Positions 10,687 through 22,148 are shown, numbered from the stretch's first letter. The stretch is DNA of 64,000 nucleotides from Aphis gossypii (GCF_020184175.1 NW_026083122.1:121848-185847); one strand, 5' to 3'. Program-made: numbers and translations. The notes: generated from the sequence alone by a model not told the origin.

Positions 10687-11251
10687 TGTCGTCCGGTCGG
10701 TTTCCGGTGCTGTGTACGGAAAGATATACGTGGCTGTTGTCGGTGGGCGGGTGTCCCCGTTCCTCGATTACGAGTGATTCGTTTATCGGTATTTATTTCC
10801 GTCCCGAATGTAGGTCAGTGGGTTTGTTGTTGTTGTGTGTTGTGCCCGCAATCACCTACCGTTTTCGTGACGTGTGCCGCGCGGCTGCGCGTGTGTGCGT
10901 TATCCGATCGACTATCGCGATTACGACTTCGGCGGCGGTCGCTTTGGCGGGGCGCGGCGGTCCGGTTTGGTGTATTTTTGTCCCGGCGTTTGCGGGTGCG
11001 GTGCTGGGCGTGTTGTGTGCCCTTGTCGCGCTCCTGCGTTCCTACCTATCCTATTCCGTGTGTTTGCAGTGTCGCGCGCGCTGAAATCGGTGCGTCCGTA
11101 AGTCGGGCGGCGCGGACGGTCGGTCGTTACGTGCTTTATGGTTATGTTACGTAACGCCGGGTTTTTCCGTTACCGCCTGCAAACCACGTTTCCGTCGTAT
11201 GGAATCGGGGACTTTCCGCAAGTTTCACAACAGGGGGTGCAATGGGGTGGG
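10687..11251 (-). other. Gypsy 5' leader, no gene
   Basis: This is the GC-rich untranslated stretch between the tRNA-like primer region and the gag start codon. ORFs here on the plus strand have no recognisable domain. Confidence 0.5.
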
Positions 11252-11319
11252 TAGTATAGTGGTAAGTATCCCCGCCTGTCACGCGGGAGACCGGGGTTCG
11301 ATTCCCCGCCGGGGAGCCA
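11252..11319 (-). other. Extended primer-binding site made of tRNA-Asp(GTC) sequence
   Basis: On the plus strand these 68 bp read as tRNA-Asp from position 8 to the 3' CCA: the D arm TAGTATAGTGGTAAG, the anticodon stem-loop CCCGC-CTGTCAC-GCGGG with anticodon GTC, the T arm CGGGG-TTCGATT-CCCCG and the acceptor 3' strand GGGGAG plus CCA. The seven bases before it (GGGTGGG) do not pair with the acceptor 3' strand. In the element's orientation TGG starts four bases after the LTR, exactly where a primer site belongs. CCA is not normally encoded in eukaryotic tRNA genes, so this looks like copied mature tRNA rather than a tRNA gene. Confidence 0.85.
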
Positions 11320-11323
11320 AATC

Positions 11324-11768
11324 TGTAGCGGTGCCTCGGTGTCTGTCGCGAAGCCGACGCGCACAGTGGTGAAAAACAAAAAGAATACACGTGGGGAACG
11401 TGGAAGAACGAAAATAATACGCTAGGCAAAAAAACATCACTACGTTTGGTAGACGGTGCGTGATCGCCGTATATTTAAAATTGTATATAAATGTCGGTGA
11501 CAAAAAGTAAATAAGCTAAAACAAGAGAATGGCCGTTAGTTACGGTTATGGTGTGACAGGGGTGGAGTAAATCGGTCCGCGGTGTTCGTCGGGACGGTCG
11601 AAAACTAGTGACCGAGCGGGTCCGCGGTACCGGCGGTTGACAATTCCAGACGCGCTTATCGCGCGTCGTTGTCGGCCGTCGTCGATTGGCGGTTGGGCAG
11701 GCAGGTGACGGCGCGGGTATTCGTGCAAAGTCGCTTGTATTCAAGCGACTATTACGCGGACCGCGTCA
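11324..11768 (-). repeat. Gypsy LTR (5' LTR in element orientation)
   Basis: This is the partner of 4103-4547, followed by ATCT at 11769-11772. It has TG/CA ends. Confidence 0.9.
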
Positions 11769-11772
11769 ATCT

Positions 11773-12942
11773 AAATTATCACTGTTAAATCATTGTTTAG
11801 AACATAATTAATTAGGTATACGTATTTAAGAATAATTGATTAATGCATAGTGCATAAAAGACTTCTCTTAATACCAACATTCAACATAGGTAAGTCGTAG
11901 GTAAGTATTTATGATTTATATTTGGTGACGGTAACCCATTGACCGTGGTTGGAGCGTAATGGTATCATAATATATTACATAAATCATTATAGGATAGGTA
12001 GGTATTTATAAATTATAAGTAAATAACAAATGAAACACAAAAAGTTATAGGTAGTAAAACTAAAAGTTGATGTCGAAAATTAAAATAATCGCGTCGAACT
12101 CGGAACTACTATAATACAACAACAGAAACTATACTGTTATTTGTTCGACTTAATATAAATTATAATGTAAATTGTTCCTAATTAATTTTTCCCACTACTT
12201 CATAATTATTATTTATTTATTTACTATACATATTACATATACCTTTGAGGTAATTATTTTGTATTGTCGATTATACTATATGTTATATAATTATAATATA
12301 TACCTATGTTTTATTGGTTAATTACATACGTAAGTAAATGTTATTAGTTTAAAATTAAATTGTATTTGCTAATAATCATGTACACATTTGTGCAAAAACA
12401 ACAATAACGTTCATTATTGTTTTAATCGAAAAATAAAAAAAAATTTAATTTTTTATATAGGTACCAAATACATAAATTTATTTATGTAATATTAATGTAT
12501 TCTCTCTAAACATAGAATATTAATAATATATTTTATTTATCATACAGCCATAATTATTTTGTTACCATTAAAAAAAAAATTTACTACGATTTTTACGGAT
12601 ATTTTTTTATATACTTATTCATTTTAACTTAACACATAGTTACTGTGTATAACTGTCGCTATTTATATCCAGTTACTTGTATTTTTCTATGTACAAGGAG
12701 TAATTTAAAACTTTCAAGAAGCTCAATTGGAAATTATTAATGGTATTATTGGTATTAACTTTCAAAGTAAGTATAGTTATTTTAATTTTATTATTTTTTT
12801 TTGTTTAACAAGGTGTTATAATTTTTAATAGATTATTTATATTTGTATTAACAATTTAGATACTGACGATGCCAACAATTTAAATAGTATTAATAATTAT
12901 TTAAATTTTTTTTTTTTCTGTAATATAGAGATAATTTTTTTT
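11773..12942 (+). repeat. Left terminal inverted repeat, inner part
   Basis: It is the reverse complement of about 17753-18926, continuing the left arm after the Gypsy insertion. Pairing stops around the T-run at 12935-12942. It is AT-rich with no gene. Confidence 0.85.
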
Positions 12943-13565
12943 AAATTAAACCTGATAACTATCACTATAGGTAGATGTAACCAAACTATACTAGACTCAA
13001 ATTATTATGATAAATAATTATCATTAATACTTACCTAATTAAAAGATAATTAAGAACTAAAATCAATTTAAAATTAGTTTTATTTGTACCAGTTTTGTGG
13101 TTTTAATTTTATTGATTCAAAGGAACTTAATTATTTCATATTTTTAAATATTTTAAAATATCAATTGTTAAAACATAATAGGTAAAATATAGTAGTAGAT
13201 AGTGTTTACAATTGACCCCTGTCTGTTTGTTACTATTGGCCCCATAAAGAGTTTTTTTAATCAATGCGAAAACAAATCATGAACTTACTTGAAAATGTAA
13301 TGTATTATTATATAATCGTAATCTCCAGAAGATTTACTTGAAGTTCCTATGAAAAAATATATAAACAGCACACATACGACGGCGTAAAAAAAAAAACCCG
13401 AAAAAAAAATTCACTTTTGAAGTAAAAATAGGATTTTACTGACTTATATTTGATAAACAAAACATGAAAAAAGTCAAACTGATAACAGGATAAGATGGCA
13501 ACAATTGGGGGACAAATGACGCACGTACAACCGATACTAGGGCCTTATATAGATCAGCTCTACAG

Positions 13566-13805
13566 CATAGATAATAAGAATGGATAGGCCATTCGACCTT
13601 ATCATACGTTCTCAAACAATTATGAATGTAGGTGCTTTTATTATTAATCCATATATATATATATATATAATATCAGATTTTAAATAAGGATAACCAAAGT
13701 TGAGATAACAGGCACCTTTGTGAGACAGAAGATATCTGCTCTTTAAGAACGAGGCACCTAATGTTATAAGCATAGGCGTGGCCTATCCATTCTTTATTAT
13801 CTATG
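13566..13805. mobile_element. 240-bp MITE with 8-bp target duplication
   Basis: Inverted ends CATAGATAATAAGAATGG and its near-complement at 13778-13805 are flanked by CTCTACAG at 13558-13565 and 13806-13813. The 8-bp duplication suggests the hAT superfamily, although the termini are not the usual CAGNG. Confidence 0.75.
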
Positions 13806-13903
13806 CTCTACAGTGCCTTACCGATACTTATTATCTATCATGGAAGAAAATTTCAGCGTGTTACAATTGACCCATGTTACATTTGCCCCAAGTCTCCCCT
13901 ATA

Positions 13904-14003
13904 TACCTTGTATTAAATTTTAACGATTTTTCAACATACCAAATTTCTTTATCGGCTTAAAAAAAAAAAAAACTTAGAAAATTAAAAATTTCAATTGTCG
14001 ATA
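13904..14003 (+). repeat. 100-bp direct repeat of 16933-17030
   Basis: TACCTTGTATTAAATTTTAA and the next 80 bases recur almost unchanged about 3 kb downstream inside the TIR repeat at 16266-17438. It is a fragment of that family or a local duplication. Confidence 0.8.
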
Positions 14004-15853
14004 TTAATTATAAGTAATACGTTATTGTTTATTATATTAATTTACCTATACACTGGTTAATTGCCACACAGCCGGTGCTTCCATTGTGTCTACGTCTCTT
14101 CTTTTAATTTTGTGATTGTTGAAGCAATCTAATCGAAATACATATTAAATTACTAAAGATTGTTAATAAACATATTAAAAAAAAAAATCACACAAACAAC
14201 TTAGTTGAGGACTATGTAGTACGACGGCCAAGTGAGTAAATGATGTACCATTGGGAAGTTAATCACATTTTTAAAACAGGAACACATTTTGCAAAAGGTA
14301 TTATACAAATTAAATTTATGAATAAAATTAAAAACTGAATATATTTACAGACGAGGTTAGAAAAATGAATTTCTAGGGAGCCATATCCAAAATATTGTAT
14401 ATTATTTAAGAATCATGATGAAATTATATTAAACTTAGTGAAAAAAATAATGAAAATTCCAGCCCTTCTTTGCTTGAGAAAATTGTACCACAACCTTAAA
14501 TTTAAAATGTAATTGGGTGTAAAATAATATTTATTTAATTTAATTGTAAAAACATAACTAGTTTAGATGACAAAAAAAATGTTTTGATATTTTTGATGTT
14601 GAAAATATTTTGTTTATACCTACAATCTTTTTTTTCAGTAAACAATTTTAATCTCTAAAAATCATTATAATTATTGAAAATATATATGTTTAAATAATTT
14701 ATATTCATTTCAAAACAACAATTTACATTTTTTTTTTTTTTATTGTTATACTACATGAAAAAAGAAATACACAAATGTTAAAATTTAACTAATTATAGAT
14801 AATGAATATTTAGTGCCGACTGCTGATTCATCAAGCACATAATATATGTATAAATAAAATAGATCTATCCTTTAAATATTGATTATAATTTAACTTACCT
14901 CTACATCCACAGGAGACTCATCATGACCACCATGGTTTCCTTTAATAAAATTTCTCCGTTTTATACGTGGATTCGAGACCTTTACAATTTATATCTCTCC
15001 TTCGACATCTATAGTATTTTGTAATTTTGTCTGCACTCATTCTATCAAATATATTGAAATACTTCATGACAAATAACGTCTCTTGATCTATTAGTCTGAA
15101 TTTCCATTTCAAAATCTCGAGCAAAACGCAAATTTAAATAAAATGTTATAGTTTAAAACGTTGGCTTAATCAGATATCTGTACAAGTCCAAGGCTTAAAC
15201 AATAATGATCAGAGATCGAAATTATTTCATTAAATATTACAATATATCGCAGTGATCTATTTATATTATTAAGGACTTATATTAAATCCTTTGATGACGT
15301 CGACACGACATACACGACGGGGTAAATCCTGTGCCCGAATAATTGCTAATTTCGTGTGTATTTATATCACGATGAATCATTTAAAACTACATAATAGAGA
15401 TGTTTAAATTATACATACAATTTAAATATGAAATTATATAACGTAATATATATTCTATAATTTAGATGTTATGTACAAAGTATTTATCTAAAAAGTGTTT
15501 TCATTACAGCTAAATAGTTAGTGAAGGTGCAATGATAATTATTATAGGGGCTAAATTTATATGATATATAAAATGAAAAAATATGCATTTAATATTTATA
15601 GGTAGGTAAGCAATTAATGTATAATAGAATAATCAAACTATTAGTAAGAGAAAACAACTTATAATGTTAAAAACAATTTAGTAAAGTTATTTTTATGTAA
15701 GATCAATCATTTTTATTGCTCTTACTTTTAATTTTTTTTAGTATACTCACAGTATTTTTAATACCGACATTTATACACATTTCACATTGTCAACGATTAA
15801 GTCCCTGTCTCCCTGGTTTTATAAATTTAAATTAAGATTGAGAGCTTAATATG

Positions 15854-16109
15854 CAGTGCCTGATTTAGGGGGGTACCTGGTGTGACAAGTCACCCGGCCC
15901 CAATTTGGAGCGGCCCTCAAATGTTTTGTTAGTTTGTATTTTTGTTATTGTAGAATCATAAAATTTAAAAAAAAAGAATAGTAAAAATTGTCATAATATT
16001 ATCTATTCGTGCATTATTAACGCTATTAATTATATAAGATAATTAATAACTTTATATGAGGCCTTTTTTTATTTAAATCCCGGCCCCAACATTTTTAAAT
16101 CAGGCTCTG
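15854..16109. mobile_element. 256-bp hAT-type MITE
   Basis: Termini CAGTGCCTGATTTA and TAAATCAGGCTCTG form a 14-bp inverted repeat with one mismatch and the CAG start typical of hAT elements. The 8-bp sequence TTAATATG flanks both sides exactly (15846-15853, 16110-16117). There is no coding capacity. Confidence 0.88.
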
Positions 16110-16265
16110 TTAATATGACGTATGGGAGGGAAGAAGCTGAATTCAGAAGACTGTAGTGAAGGAGAACTTGGAAAAAGAGGTGGACATACAATATATTATT
16201 ATGTTGTAACCCTAAATCATTTAAATGGATGTGTTTAATTAGAATGCATTTCAAGGTATCATTGT

Positions 16266-17438
16266 ATAAGATTAACGATTCTGAACGGAGATGATTTGTC
16301 AATCTAAGATATTATATTATATTATTACCTTAGGTAGTTATATAATTTATCTATATTTAAATATTATAATATATCGTTTATTGAAAACGCAGGAAAAATT
16401 TTAGGGGGGGGAGGGGGGTTGTGAAAAAATTTAAAATAGGTATTCATTAATATCATATTATTTATACTGTATTATACTTTAACTATTTATTTTAGGGAAA
16501 TTTTTTATTAACTAATAATTTATTTTAATTTTTTTGAAATTTTATTAGTAATACATTTAGGTCAGATATTTTCTATTTTGTACCTACTATTTCAGGAGGG
16601 GGTAAAACCTCCACCCCCCCTGCGTTCACCCCTGATATCGTTATTTTAAGAGATTTCGTAAAAAATTATTTTCATACTGCCATAACATTTTTTTCTACAT
16701 TGACGCTAGTATTTTAATAGTTAATTGAAGAAAAAATTTTGGAAAACCTTGTATTTTTAACCCAAGGGATAAATAACAACAATTTTTAAATTTTCAACTT
16801 CAAAATTCCTTGCAAATTTTCGCAATTTTGACATATTTCGTAATATTTGAACTATAAATGCTTATAAACAAAAATTGTAACTAACGATTTTTTTTATTTT
16901 TTTACTACTATATAGGTACTATACTTATAATATATACCTTGTATTAAATTTTAACGATTTTTCAACATACCAAATTTCTTTATCGGCTTAAAAAAAAAAA
17001 AAACTTAGAAAATTAAAAATTTCAATTGACGATAGATACCTTAAAAAAGTCAAAACATTTTGAAAATTTAATCGTTAATAGATAACTCTAATATAAACAT
17101 TTTGTGAAAATGTCAAGTGTAATATACAATGAGTCGTTTTTGAGTTACAGCAAAACAAAAAAAAAATCGATTTCGTCGAAAACTGATTATGCGTAAAAAT
17201 TCCGGTGTTTTTCGTTAATTTTTTAGGGTTTTCCTGACGCTTTTAAAAACTACTGGAAAATTTTACTATTGATCCCCAAAGTACCAACTAGATTCATTTT
17301 TCTTTTCAGAGAATGACTGAAGTCAAAATTCAAAACACTATTACTACTCCAAAACGTGATGACAGACACAAAAAAAAATTTAAAAAAACATACATCATTG
17401 TAAAATCAATACATATTCACCACTCCGTTCAGAATCTA
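16266..17438 (-). mobile_element. TIR repeat of the GATTCTGAACG family
   Basis: Its ends read GATTCTGAACGGAGATGA at the left and CACTCCGTTCAGAATC at the right, an inverted pair. The internal sequence resembles 23395-23826 and the reverse complement of 55118-56697. It has no ORF and is presumably a non-autonomous DNA element. It lies inside the giant TIR element and so inserted later or was captured. Confidence 0.7.
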
Positions 17439-17752
17439 AAAAAAAAACTACCTACAAAACTTAGATAAAATCACAATTCAAGTTTCGTCCTCCGGAAAAT
17501 AAATTAATAAATGAAAATCGGTTACATACCAATGGTGATTGTCTTCTGAGATTAAACCAAAACAGTAAAAAATAAAGATTCCGTAATTTTGACCTCATAG
17601 TTCATAGACATAAAATATAATAAAGATTAATTTGAATATGATATATCTATGAAATAATTTAAGATATAATATATAGATTACTAAACAAAGCATTTCTTTT
17701 GATTACTGCCTGTGATTTGTGTAATTAATCAATAGGTAACTTTAATTATGAT

Positions 17753-19946
17753 AAAAAAAATTATCTCTATATTACAGAAAAAAAAAAAATTTAAATAATT
17801 ATTAATACTATTTAAATTGTTGGCATCGTCAGTATCTAAATTGTAAATACAAAATATAAATAATCTATTAAAAATTATAACACCTTGTTAAACAAAAAAT
17901 AAATAATAAAATTAAAATAACTATACTCTTTAAAGTTAATACCAATAATACCATTAATAATTTCCAATTGAGCTTCTTGAAAGTTTTAAATTACTCCTTG
18001 TACATAGAAAAATACAAGTAACTGGATATAAATAGCGACAGTTATACACAGTAACTATTGTGTTAAAATGAATAAGTATAATAAAAAAATATCCGTAAAA
18101 ATCGTTAGTAAATTTTTTTTTTAATGGTAACAAAATAATTATGGCTGTATGATAAATAAAATATATTATTAATATTCTATGTTTAGAGAGAATACATTAA
18201 TATACATAAATAAATATTTATGTATTTGGTACCTATATAAAAAAATTAAATTTTTTTTTATTTTTCGATTAACTATAATGAACGTTATTGTTGTTTTTGC
18301 ACAAATGTGTACATGATTATTAGCAAATACAATTTAATTTTAAACTAATAACATTTACTTACGTATGTAATTAACCAATATAAACATAGGTATATATTAT
18401 AATTATATAACATATAGTATAATCGACAATACAAAATAATTACCTCAAAGGTATATGTAATATGTATAGTAAATAAATAAATAATAATATATGAAGTAGT
18501 GGGAAAATTAATTAGGAACAATTATACATTATAATTTATATTAAGTCGAACAAATAACAGTATAGTTTCTGTTGTATTATAGTAGTTCCGAGTTCGACGC
18601 GATTATTTTAATTTTCGACATCAACTTTTAGTTTTTACTACCTATAACTTTTTTGTGTTTTCATTTGTTTATTTACTTATAATTTATAAATACCTACCTA
18701 TCCTATAATGATTTATGTAATATATTATGATACCATTACGCTCCAACCACGGTCAATGGGTTACCGTCACCAAATATAAATCATAAATACTTACCTACGA
18801 CTTACCTATGTTGAATGTTGGTATTAAGAGAAGTCTTTTATGCCACTATGCATTAATCAATTTATTCTTAAATACGTATACCTAATTAATTATGTTCTAA
18901 ACAATGATTTAACAGTGATAATTTAGATTCCATTTAGAATAATCATTTTTATAACCTAGAAAATAATAGGTTTTCCACATTTTTTTTTTCATTTTAAAAA
19001 TTAAAAACATTTTTTTAAAAACGAAAATTAAACCTGTAATAGTTTCATAGTTCTAATTACATAAATCCATAATATTAAGCCTTAAACATAGGCCGTACAT
19101 ACAATATATTATTATGTTGTTTTTTTTTTTCCAAAAGTGTTGTTTTGCGGGACTTTGTTCATATTATGTACAATTCATAAGCGTAACTCGGAGGGCTTGG
19201 AGGGGGGGCTTCAGCCCTCCCAGAATTGTTGGGTAATTGTATATGTGCTTATTATAAACATAAAACTATTAGTATTAACTTTATTTTTGCCTAATACAAT
19301 ATAAAATAGTATAATTGTATAATCATTCAAGTCAGTTGTAAACACGTAAACACCATTAGAAATAATAAATAATAATTTAATTAAAAAATATTTGCTATAA
19401 AACATTTTAATCTAGCCCCCCCCCCCTAACTTAAAGTACTATTTAAGCCTATTAAATGCACTCTAAAAAATCTTCTTCCCCAAAGCGCGCATGGCTGCTT
19501 ATGCACAAACGGAAATTAAAGCTGCAAATTCAAGTGTGAGACCATGGGGGTAATAAAATGTACTTGATTTCAATTGAGGAACATATCAAAGTTATTGCAA
19601 AGTTCTTAGAGTTGTTCTATATTAATATTTAATGAGATATATCGTGGGGAGATTCTCTTTTCGGCGAAACGGCTGCGGCTAATGGTCCGTCGGCGAAACG
19701 ACTGCGGTGAATAGTCCGGTGGCGAAGCGGTTGCGGCGAATAGTCCGGCGGCGAAACGGTCGCGGCGAATAGTCCGGCGGCGAAAAATTCCACGGCGAAA
19801 CGGTGTGGCGTCGAGAGGGTCTGCGGCGAACCGGTCTGCGGCGAGATGGTCCGGCGGCGAACCGGTCTGCGGCGAATAGTCCGGCGGCGAAACGGTCGCG
19901 GCGAAATGGCTGTGGCGAATCGGTCGCGGCGAAATGTCCGGGTTCG
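17753..19946 (-). repeat. Right terminal inverted repeat
   Basis: It is the uninterrupted partner of the split left arm and preserves the pre-insertion Gypsy site (GGAATCTAAATT in reverse complement, near 18923). Its tip is the GC-rich tandem array. Confidence 0.88.
19668..19940 (-). repeat. 15-bp tandem array at the right TIR tip
   Basis: This is the reverse complement of the 3117-3390 array, with units such as CGGCGGCGAATAGTC and CGGTCGCGGCGAAA. Arg/Pro-rich ORFs here are repeat artefacts. Confidence 0.9.
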
Positions 19947-19955
19947 ACTTACAAA
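19947..19955. repeat. 9-bp target duplication, right copy
   Basis: ACTTACAAA is identical to 3099-3107. Confidence 0.7.
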
Positions 19956-20032
19956 TAGCAAAAAACATTAATAGTATTTTATAAAGTAGTTACTTAGCTT
20001 TAATCTAATATCAATCATTTTTAATTATTTAG

Positions 20033-20992
20033 ATAATACTTCTATTGTTAAAGATAACAGTCTCTTACTGGATACAAATATGATACCTTCAACTTCTGAC
20101 TCAATTATTGGTAATACCTATACAATGTCACTATTTAAAAAAAAATTATTTTTTGTTGACACATTATTTTATGTAATTATGTTATTGATTAATTTACAAA
20201 TATATACCAAGGCTGCACCAAATGCTAATTACACTCCCCTGATATATTTTCCTATTTGTACCACTGTATTAGCATAATATTTTTTTCATTAGATAAGTCC
20301 ACCGTCACAACGTCTGAAACTTCCAGCAATAACCCACTAGTCAGTCAAAAAAATATGAAAAGGAAAAAAGGTAGGTATTCACAAACATAATAAAAATGTT
20401 TTTACTTTGGCTAAGCTAGTATTTACTATAAAATCAATTCTTGATAACATATATTGTAGTTGTATTATAAATATAAATATATATTTGTTGTTTGCTGCAT
20501 ATTAGAGCCATACATTCATATAATGCAGATTGCTGTCAAAAAAATTACATTAAAAAGGCTTCTCGACTTGATAAATAATATAATATACACTTATATTATT
20601 TTATTATTATTACACATATATTTTAAACTTTATTTTTTGTTAACTTGTTTTATAGAATTACCAATTAAATAGTAGAAGTAATTATTACAGTGTTCAAACA
20701 AAATAAATTGTTTTATGTTATTCCTCTTTTTTCAGCGTTATTGGATTTTTCGAATAAAAAAACAAAGTTTGACAATGAAAATTATGTAAAAAATGACCGA
20801 GCTGAACTCATTAAAATTGAAATATACATAAGAAAATTGCAAGCTTTGAAATTAGAAAGGGAGTTAGGATTACAGCCATCTATATTTACTAAAGATTTAG
20901 TTAAAGAAAGTTTGATTAAAGAGGTTGAATTGGTAAATGTGCTTGTTTTAGATTTAGATGCTTCAAATACTTCAATAGATCTGTTTGGTTAA
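20033..20992 (+). CDS. Three-exon C-terminal part of a probable Myb/SANT-like or MADF-type protein
   Basis: Exons at 20033-20110, 20293-20370 and 20736-20992 join through two phase-1 introns with AG/GT borders (ATTTAG|ATA, ATTG|GTAATA, TTAG|ATAAG, AAAG|GTAGGT, TTCAG|CG). The frame stays open through all three and ends TAA at 20990. Exons a and b are Ser/Thr/Asn-rich and end in a basic KNMKRKK segment. Exon c has a coiled-coil helix (ELIKIEIYIRKLQALKLERE) followed by an acidic tail. This architecture resembles the C-terminal half of aphid Myb/SANT-like DNA-binding proteins, often Harbinger-associated. No N-terminal DNA-binding domain is seen; the giant TIR element lies directly upstream and may have separated it. 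The function is inferred. Confidence 0.5.
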
Positions 20993-21204
20993 CTTTATTT
21001 TAATATTTTTACTTGTGCTTTTAATAATGCTTATGCTATATCTGTATCATGCTATGGGTGAACTCTGTTGTATGTCAAGTCATACTACAGTGTAGGTATC
21101 GCATTGTGAATGATTGTTTGAAGAAGATATCAGGTTCTTTTTTTTTTTTTTGAAACATACTGGGTGGTTGGTTAACTGTTTTGTATCAAATTCAAAATCA
21201 CTAA

Positions 21205-21300
21205 TTTGTACAGAGGGCGATTTTTTTATCGTGAACCAGTCAATATAAGTAAGTATTACCATTGAGTATAGATAGTATAAAGAAACTATCTATAGCTGAG
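21205..21300 (-). repeat. Fragment of the ACAGGGTGAT..TTTATCGTGAACC repeat family
   Basis: GCGATTTTTTTATCGTGAAC matches the terminus of the repeat at 35385-35845, and the adjoining ATAAGTAAGTATTACCATTG recurs near 25600-25640 in reverse. It is a truncated interspersed copy. Confidence 0.55.
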
Positions 21301-21674
21301 ATATGTGACACGCGCAAAGGGATAGCAGCCGATAGATGTCGTATTCCTTAATTTGTCGCGGATAGCAAATGCAGTATGACCATATTAATGATACAAATTT
21401 ATTGTATAAATTCAAAATACCATAAAATAAATTCTACATAGAGCGCCAAAAATTTTATTTAAAAAGAACACGGATATTATATGTTACAAGAAAAGACAAA
21501 CTAAATACCTATCTATGAAGGTATTTAAAAAAAAATTTAACGAACTTTACTACCTTCTACCTTCTACTACCTTCTTAGTAATTAGTAAAACTTGTTTTAA
21601 TTTTTAAATTTGTGTTGTGAATTGTGAAATTGTGAAATTGTTTGTTGGTTTTTTTGTAATTACAAATTCTTAAT

Positions 21675-22148
21675 ATGCCTGGCGGAACCTGTAATTATTC
21701 TAACTGTAAGAATAATAGATCTAATTGTAAAAGAAAAATGTAAAGATTTCCTACAGATACAGAGATATGTAGGAAATGGATTCTTAATTCGGGTAAGTTA
21801 AATACATTTTAATTGAAATGACTAAGATTAATGCAGCGTAAATAAGATATTATTTTTATAGAAAACATGGCATTAGATGAATTGTCACCGAAAAAAATTA
21901 AAAATAGGTATCTGTGTGAAGATCATTTTAATGTACACGATTTCACCAGACCAAATCATAACAGGCTTATGTCTGGAGCCATTCCTAAAAAGTTTAATGC
22001 ACATAGTTAGTATTAAATACTCAATTAAAATTGTGTTTAGTCAAATATATTATACAATTTTTTTTATAATTTATAATTTAAAATAATATATTTAGATAAT
22101 GAAGTTACATTAAAAGTGTCTCAAAGACAAATTACAGACTTCCAGTAA
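21675..22148 (+). pseudogene. THAP-domain gene with premature stop
   Basis: Exon 1 (21675-21792) starts MPGGTCNYSNCKNNRSNCKR and continues RFPTDTEICRKWILNSG, matching the first half of a THAP zinc finger (C..C, then FP and W). Codon 23 is TAA at 21741, right before RFP. Exon 2 (21862-22005) gives RYLCEDHF, with the third Cys and the His, and ends AIPKKFN, the THAP terminal AVPTxF-like motif. The phase-1 join uses CGG|GTAAGT and TATAG|AAA. A third exon may run 22096-22148 to a stop. THAP domains bind DNA and occur in P-element-type transposases and host regulators. With the stop it reads as a pseudogene, unless the base is an error. Confidence 0.7.

Larger units (their letters stand above)
4103..11768 (-). 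mobile_element. Gypsy-type LTR retrotransposon, minus strand, decayed
   Basis: Two 445-bp LTRs (4103-4547, 11324-11768) begin and end with TG/CA and flank a 6.8-kb interior. On the minus strand the order is primer site, gag with a SAP-like N-terminus and a zinc knuckle, protease, reverse transcriptase, RNase H, integrase and a further ORF, then a polypurine tract. Integrase after RNase H is the Gypsy order. The element is nested in the left arm of the giant TIR element. The pol region has multiple frameshifts, while the 3' ORF and the first gag ORF are open. Confidence 0.9.
12943..17752. other. Interior of the giant TIR element, no gene recognised
   Basis: The interior is AT-rich and packed with nested short elements, listed separately. 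The longest minus-strand frame (14942-15124) has no known domain. A neighbouring minus-strand frame ends at a consensus donor (GTAGAG|GTAAGT near 14900) after KGNHGGHDESPVDVE, which could be a stray exon. I find no transposase motif. Confidence 0.6.
3108..19946. mobile_element. Giant long-TIR DNA element, Mutator-like by structure
   Basis: Both ends share a long inverted repeat of about 2.2 kb once the inserted Gypsy element is removed (3108-4102 plus 11773-12942 against 17753-19946). The ends begin with GGACATTTCGCCGCGACC after a few variable bases and are flanked by ACTTACAAA on both sides. Without the Gypsy insertion the unit is about 9.2 kb with a 4.8-kb interior. I found no transposase inside, so it is non-autonomous or has lost its gene. 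The 9-bp duplication and long TIRs suggest Mutator-like; Foldback-type elements are an alternative because the TIR tips are tandem arrays. Confidence 0.7.

Noticed and set aside
11248..11319. A functional tRNA-Asp gene on the plus strand
   Set aside because: The 5' acceptor strand does not pair with the 3' strand, CCA is encoded, and the segment sits exactly at the primer-site position of the Gypsy element.
11142..11503. Minus-strand ORFs with GNRTPVSRV/RRGIEPRSPA text
   Set aside because: This is the familiar artefact of translating tRNA-like sequence.
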